9,033 nt of DNA from GCA-2733415 sp964608925 (GTDB lineage Bacteria; Bacteroidota; Bacteroidia; Flavobacteriales; Flavobacteriaceae). The stretch is taken from positions 1-9,033 of the forward strand of contig CAZSQD010000091.1 of the NCBI GenBank assembly GCA_964608925.1, read 5' to 3'. Below the pieces are notes generated by a model. It saw only the letters and a list, made by a program, of their open reading frames with translations. It was not told where the DNA came from and ran no database searches. Positions 5,540 through 9,033 of this stretch are shown in pieces. Each line of letters opens with the position of its first letter. Position 1 is the stretch's first letter. The position numbers were made by a program, and so were the translations under genes.

Positions 5540-8500
5540 ATGCAATATAATTTCAACGAAATAGAAGCCAATTGGCAACAATATTGGGCAGAAAATAAAA
5601 CGTTTCAAGCGCAAAATAATTCAGAGAAACCTAAATACTATGTGTTAGATATGTTTCCGTACCCAAGTGGTGCTGGTTTACACGTTGGGCATCCGTTAGG
5701 CTATATTGCAAGTGATATTTATGCACGTTACAAGCGCCACCAAGGGTTTAATGTATTGCATCCACAAGGGTATGATAGTTTTGGGTTGCCTGCAGAACAA
5801 TATGCTATACAAACAGGTCAGCATCCCGCAGTTACTACCGCAACAAATATTAAACGCTACCGTGAGCAGTTAGATAAAATTGGGTTTTCTTTTGATTGGT
5901 CTCGTGAAGTACGTACCTCAAATGCCGATTATTACAAACATACACAATGGATTTTTATTCAATTATTTAATTCTTGGTATAACAAAGACACCAATAAAGC
6001 AGAGGATATTGCAACCTTAATTGCTGTTTTTGAAACATCAGGAAACACAACTGTAAATGCTGACTGTGATGCGGATATTATTTCATTTTCTGTGGAAGAA
6101 TGGAATGCTTTTAATACTACAAAACAACAAGAAATTTTATTACAATATCGTTTAACCTTTTTAGCAGAAACTGAAGTAAACTGGTGCCCAAAATTAGGTA
6201 CCGTTTTAGCAAATGATGAAATTGTAAACGGCGTTTCAGAACGTGGAGGACACGAAGTAGTACGTAAAAAAATGACCCAGTGGAGTATGCGAATTTCTGC
6301 CTATGCCGATCGTTTACTAAACGGTATTGATTATAACCCAGAAGCATTAGATTGGACGGATTCTATTAAAGAAATACAGCGTAATTGGATTGGAAAATCA
6401 GTTGGAGCAGAGGTAACATTTAAAGTCCTATCCCCAACCCTTTCCGAAGGAAAGGAAGCTACAAAAGGTTATATGACAGGAGGCAGTAACTCACACCTAC
6501 TACTAGAAAGAGCAAAAGAAATGCGAGCAAACCCTACTCAAGCAGAAGGGGTTTTATGGCAACAATTAAAAAGTAAAAAATTAGGAATTAAAATTAGACA
6601 GCAACATTTAATTGAAGATTTTATAGTTGATTTTGTATGTTTATCTAAAAAATTAATTGTTGAAGTTGATGGTAAAATCCATGAAAATCAAGTAGAAAAA
6701 GATGCTGAAAGAACTGCTATTCTTGAAACTAAAGGATATAAAGTAATTCGTTTTACCAATGAAGAAGTTATTGATAATGTAGATAGCGTTGTCGCTAAAA
6801 TTGAAAAAGAATTAAAAAATAGGCAAGAGGTCCTTCCCTCTGGGAAGGATTTAGGATGGGATATAGAGGTATTTACTACAAGACCTGATACTATTTTTGG
6901 AGTTTCTTTTTTAACATTAGCTCCAGAGCATGAATTAGTGTCAGAAATTGTAACAAACGAACAAAAAGAAGCTGTTAACGCTTATATAACCGCCACTGCA
7001 AAACGTAGTGAGCGTGAGCGTATGGCAGATGTAAAAACCATAAGTGGTGTGTTTACAGGTGCGTATGCAGAGCATCCGTTTACCAAAAAATTAATCCCTA
7101 TTTGGATTGGTGATTACGTGTTAGCAAGTTACGGTACAGGTGCCGTGATGGCAGTACCTTGTGGTGACCAACGCGATTATGATTTTGCAAAACATTTTAA
7201 TATTGAAATTCCTAATATTTTAGAAGGAGTAGATATTAGCGAACAAGCTTGCGCCGATAAAACCGTAAAAATTGCAAATTCCGACTTTCTAAACGGATTA
7301 AAAGCCAAAAAAGCAGGAAAATTAGCGATTTATAAATTAGAAGAATTAGGGCAAGGAAAAGGAAAAACTCAGTACCGTTTGCGTGATGCTGTTTTTTCTC
7401 GTCAACGGTATTGGGGAGAACCTTTCCCAGTATATTACAAAGACGGGATGCCACAAATGATTGACGCCAAACATTTACCAATAGCCTTACCCGAAGTAGA
7501 AAAATACCTACCAACCGAAACTGGTGAGCCACCATTAGGTAACGCAACCGTTTGGGCGTGGAATACAAAAAAGTGTGCAGTTGTTAGTAATCAGTTGATA
7601 AATGAGGACGAGGAAATTTACCCTTTAGAACTCAATACAATGCCTGGGTGGGCAGGAAGTAGTTGGTATTTATTCCGTTATATGGATGCGCAAAACGAAA
7701 CCGAATTTGCAAGTAAAAAAGCGTTGGACTATTGGCAAAATGTAGATTTATACATTGGTGGTAGCGAGCACGCAACGGGACACTTATTATACTCTCGTTT
7801 TTGGACGAAATTTTTACACGACAGAGGTTTTGTAGGTGTAGATGAACCGTTTAAAAAAATGATTAACCAAGGAATGATTTTGGGTACCAGTGCTTTTGTG
7901 TATCGTATATCTGCCATTGTTTTTGACACTACAAATGTTGACTTTCAAGACCCAATTTCAAACATTAATTTTACAAGAGAAATATTTATTTCTAAAGATT
8001 TTATTTCTAAATGTAAAAATCTTGATAATTATGACAAACAAACTATAGCGAATGGGTTTTTAGTACTAAAACTTGACGACGAGTTAAGTTTTCAAGAAAA
8101 TCAGATACTAAATTTCATTTCTGATGAAGATAGAAAATTAATTGAAGCTAATGATAACTATGCAATTGCAATTATTAAAAACCCTCTACACGTAGATGTT
8201 TCATTAGTAAATGCTTCAGATGAGTTAGATGTAGAAGGATTTAGGAATCACCCATTAAATGGAGATTATAGAGATGCTATTTTTATAGGTGATAATGGAG
8301 AAGTCCTTCCCTTTGGGGAGGATTTAGGAGGGGATTCTTATACCGTTGGAAGAGAAGTCGAAAAAATGTCGAAGTCGAAATACAATGTGGTAAATCCTGA
8401 TGAAATTTCAGAACAATACGGTGCCGATACCTTGCGTTTATATGAAATGTTTTTAGGTCCTTTAGAACAAGCAAAACCTTGGAATACTGCTGGTATTACA

Positions 8501-9033
8501 GGTGTACACAACTTTTTAAAGAAAATGTGGAAATTGTATGTAGGAGAAGACGGCTTAAAAGTAACCGATGCTGCACCTACCAAAGACAACTTAAAAACCT
8601 TACATAAAACTATTAAAAAAGTAACGGAAGATATTGAGCGTTTTAGTTTCAATACCTCCGTTTCTACCTTTATGATTTGCGTAAATGAGCTAACCGCACA
8701 AAAATGTACGAGCAAAGTTATTTTACAAGATTTAGCTGTTTTAATTTCGCCGTATGCACCACATATTGCAGAAGAATTATGGAGTAGGTTAGGAAATAAC
8801 GAATCTATTTCAACGGCTAACTTTCCTGAGTTTGACGCCAAACATTTAGTGGAAAGCAGTAAAAATTATCCAATTTCCTTTAACGGAAAAACAAAATTTA
8901 CGATGGAGTTGTCTTTAGACTTAACCAAAGATGAATTGGAAAAGATTGTAATGGAAGACGAACGTACAATTAAAATTTTAGATGGTAAAACTCCTAAAAA
9001 AGTAATTGTAGTACCTGGTAAAATTATTAATTT
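5540..9033 (+). CDS. leuS: Leucyl-tRNA synthetase with in-frame insertions, 3' end cut by the window
   Basis: This cytoplasmic class I synthetase charges tRNA-Leu and edits mischarged products. The frame is open from the ATG at 5540 for 1164 codons and ends in VIVVPGKIIN, which resembles the extreme C-terminus of Bacteroidota LeuRS, so only a few codons should be missing. Motifs are the HIGH box HVGH (48-51) in PYPSGAGLHVGHP, the zinc-type region WCPKLGTVLAND, the editing (CP1) domain with TTRPDT (446-451) and GTGAVMAVPCGDQRDYDFA ending at 550 (editing Asp546), GGSEHATGH, KMSKS (942-946), and an anticodon-binding region containing SPYAPHIAEELW. Relative to family members as I recall them (about 930-940 residues), three segments are extra: a DUF559 endonuclease domain (about 296-441), about 70 of the 95 residues at 790-883, and about 12 residues at 921-932. 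Subtracting these restores the usual length. All catalytic and editing motifs are intact, so the enzyme is probably active. Confidence 0.96.
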   Translation, partial: MQYNFNEIEANWQQYWAENKTFQAQNNSEKPKYYVLDMFPYPSGAGLHVGHPLGYIASDIYARYKRHQGFNVLHPQGYDSFGLPAEQYAIQTGQHPAVTTATNIKRYREQLDKIGFSFDWSREVRTSNADYYKHTQWIFIQLFNSWYNKDTNKAEDIATLIAVFETSGNTTVNADCDADIISFSVEEWNAFNTTKQQEILLQYRLTFLAETEVNWCPKLGTVLANDEIVNGVSERGGHEVVRKKMTQWSMRISAYADRLLNGIDYNPEALDWTDSIKEIQRNWIGKSVGAEVTFKVLSPTLSEGKEATKGYMTGGSNSHLLLERAKEMRANPTQAEGVLWQQLKSKKLGIKIRQQHLIEDFIVDFVCLSKKLIVEVDGKIHENQVEKDAERTAILETKGYKVIRFTNEEVIDNVDSVVAKIEKELKNRQEVLPSGKDLGWDIEVFTTRPDTIFGVSFLTLAPEHELVSEIVTNEQKEAVNAYITATAKRSERERMADVKTISGVFTGAYAEHPFTKKLIPIWIGDYVLASYGTGAVMAVPCGDQRDYDFAKHFNIEIPNILEGVDISEQACADKTVKIANSDFLNGLKAKKAGKLAIYKLEELGQGKGKTQYRLRDAVFSRQRYWGEPFPVYYKDGMPQMIDAKHLPIALPEVEKYLPTETGEPPLGNATVWAWNTKKCAVVSNQLINEDEEIYPLELNTMPGWAGSSWYLFRYMDAQNETEFASKKALDYWQNVDLYIGGSEHATGHLLYSRFWTKFLHDRGFVGVDEPFKKMINQGMILGTSAFVYRISAIVFDTTNVDFQDPISNINFTREIFISKDFISKCKNLDNYDKQTIANGFLVLKLDDELSFQENQILNFISDEDRKLIEANDNYAIAIIKNPLHVDVSLVNASDELDVEGFRNHPLNGDYRDAIFIGDNGEVLPFGEDLGGDSYTVGREVEKMSKSKYNVVNPDEISEQYGADTLRLYEMFLGPLEQAKPWNTAGITGVHNFLKKMWKLYVGEDGLKVTDAAPTKDNLKTLHKTIKKVTEDIERFSFNTSVSTFMICVNELTAQKCTSKVILQDLAVLISPYAPHIAEELWSRLGNNESISTANFPEFDAKHLVESSKNYPISFNGKTKFTMELSLDLTKDELEKIVMEDERTIKILDGKTPKKVIVVPGKIIN
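6426..6456 (-). repeat. Left terminal palindromic repeat of the DUF559 element
   Basis: CCTTTCC (6439-6445), GAA, GGAAAGG (6449-6455) form a 7-bp hairpin, and the outer arm TCCTATCCCCAAC faces the leuS flank. Its reverse complement aligns with the right end over 31 positions with 23 identities. All but one of the differences are transitions. Translated in the leuS frame it reads as VLSPTLSEGKE. Confidence 0.75.
6497..6814 (+). other. DUF559 (Vsr-like, PD-(D/E)XK) endonuclease domain within LeuS
   Basis: LeuS residues 320-425 form a complete DUF559 domain. The N-terminal helix LLLERAKEMRANPTQAEGVL (320-339) carries the family's A[KR]xxRxNxTxAE pattern and is followed by WQQLKSKKLGIKIRQQHLIE (340-359). 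The nuclease core FIVDFVC (361-367, Asp364) and LIVEVDGKIH (372-381; Glu375, Asp377, His381) comes next, followed by DAERTAILETKGYKVIRFTN (388-407) with the VIRF[TS]N strand. These are the residues expected for metal-dependent DNA cleavage in the Vsr-like fold, and none is lost. Whether it cuts DNA is not known; intact motifs suggest recent insertion or continuing selection. Confidence 0.88.
6827..6862 (+). repeat. Right terminal palindromic repeat of the DUF559 element
   Basis: TCCTTCCC (6831-6838), TCT, GGGAAGGA (6842-6849) form a perfect 8-bp hairpin with a 3-nt loop, followed by the outer arm TTTAGGATGGGA. It is the inverted counterpart of the left end. It also matches the solo copy at 8300-8335 at 32 of 36 positions, in the same strand and the same reading frame. 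Confidence 0.78.
7907..8188 (+). other. Unusual 94-residue segment in the LeuS catalytic domain
   Basis: Between MILGTSAFVYR (ending at residue 789) and HVDVSLVNASDELD (from 884) lie about 94 residues with no motif I recognise, including FISKDFISKCKNLDNYDK, GFLVLKLDDELSFQ and FISDEDRKLIEA. In other Bacteroidota LeuRS I recall only about 20-30 residues here. The segment is Asp/Asn/Ile/Phe/Lys-rich and AT-rich at the DNA level. It has no palindrome at its ends, so it does not look like the same element as the DUF559 insertion. It could be a lineage-specific expansion of the region before the KMSKS loop. Confidence 0.45.
8300..8335 (+). repeat. Solo REP-like palindrome inserted in leuS before KMSKS
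   Basis: This copy matches the right end of the DUF559 element at 32 of 36 bases. TCCTTCCC (8304-8311), TTT, GGGGAGGA (8315-8322) form a hairpin with one G-T wobble. In the leuS frame it encodes EVLPFGEDLGGD (residues 921-932), parallel to EVLPSGKDLGWD at the right end (430-441). It lies between GDNGE and YTVGREVEKMSKS, where relatives have a short link, so it adds about 12 residues about ten residues before KMSKS without breaking the frame. Confidence 0.75.

Larger units (their letters stand above)
6426..6861 (+). mobile_element. REP-like palindrome-bounded DUF559 endonuclease element inside leuS
   Basis: A 436-bp segment is bounded by inverted, related palindromes (6426-6456 and 6831-6861) and encodes a full DUF559 domain in frame with leuS. 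It interrupts the CP1 editing domain between EVTFKV and IEVFTTRPDT. In E. coli the corresponding strands (EITFNV and LTVYTTRPDT) are joined by a turn of only a few residues, so the element occupies a surface beta-hairpin loop. No stop codon and no frame change occurs across either junction. An internal ATG at 6472 (followed by TGGSNSH) looks like the start of a once free-standing DUF559 gene. No target-site duplication is evident. Exact ends are uncertain by a few bases, because the inserted length must be a multiple of three and the original leuS loop is unknown. Confidence 0.75.

Noticed and set aside
6426..6861. Intein or self-splicing intron in leuS
   Set aside because: There is no Cys or Ser at the start, no His-Asn at the end and no intein blocks. 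The segment is fully open in frame, and no group I or II intron features are evident.
8338..8841. Minus-strand open frame of 167 codons, and smaller ones at 6117-6347, 7236-7568, 7729-7929 and 8283-8474
   Set aside because: All lie antisense to leuS, whose frame is continuous and full of family motifs on the plus strand.
5540..9033. leuS as a pseudogene broken by insertion
   Set aside because: The frame has no stop or frameshift in 1164 codons and all catalytic, editing and KMSKS motifs are intact.

Overview
The window is AT-rich DNA from a member of the Bacteroidota, most likely a marine Flavobacteriaceae. The evidence is the gene order ftsX / DUF3098 / uppP / truB, promoter elements of the Bacteroidota type (a -7 box TAnnTTTG rather than TATAAT), the lack of Shine-Dalgarno sequences before the starts, and flavobacterial-type protein sequences. 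No RNA gene, CRISPR array or phage gene is visible, and no gene-free stretch exceeds 300 bases.

Left part (1-1586): tag (3-methyladenine DNA glycosylase I) on the minus strand is divergent from a thioredoxin-fold protein on the plus strand. Their shared intergenic region holds a perfect 9-bp inverted repeat and a good promoter for the thioredoxin-like gene. That gene's start is best placed at 784, because the upstream TTG at 760 lies inside the promoter. An interspersed-repeat fragment follows its stop codon.

Middle part (1587-4365, minus strand): a likely four-gene unit read ftsX, DUF3098 membrane protein, uppP, truB. It combines cell-envelope functions (divisome / peptidoglycan hydrolase control and recycling of the undecaprenyl carrier) with tRNA pseudouridine-55 synthesis. 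Next to it, divergent on the plus strand, is a UbiA-family prenyltransferase (4483-5343) with a TTG start and a hairpin after its stop.

Right part (5540 to the window end, plus strand): leuS, leucyl-tRNA synthetase, open for 1164 codons and probably only a few codons short of its stop. It is far longer than ordinary leuS because it carries extra in-frame DNA. The main insertion (about 6426-6861) is a complete DUF559 / Vsr-like endonuclease domain with its PD-(D/E)XK-type residues intact. It is bounded by inverted copies of a REP-like palindrome of about 30 nt and sits in a beta-hairpin loop of the editing domain. A solo copy of the same palindrome (8300-8335), in the same orientation and reading frame as the right end, is inserted just before the KMSKS loop. 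A third unusual segment of about 95 residues lies between these in the catalytic domain. The arrangement, an endonuclease gene flanked by inverted palindromes plus a solo palindrome nearby, resembles the RAYT/REP relationship of Proteobacteria but with a different enzyme. It is the most interesting feature of the window.
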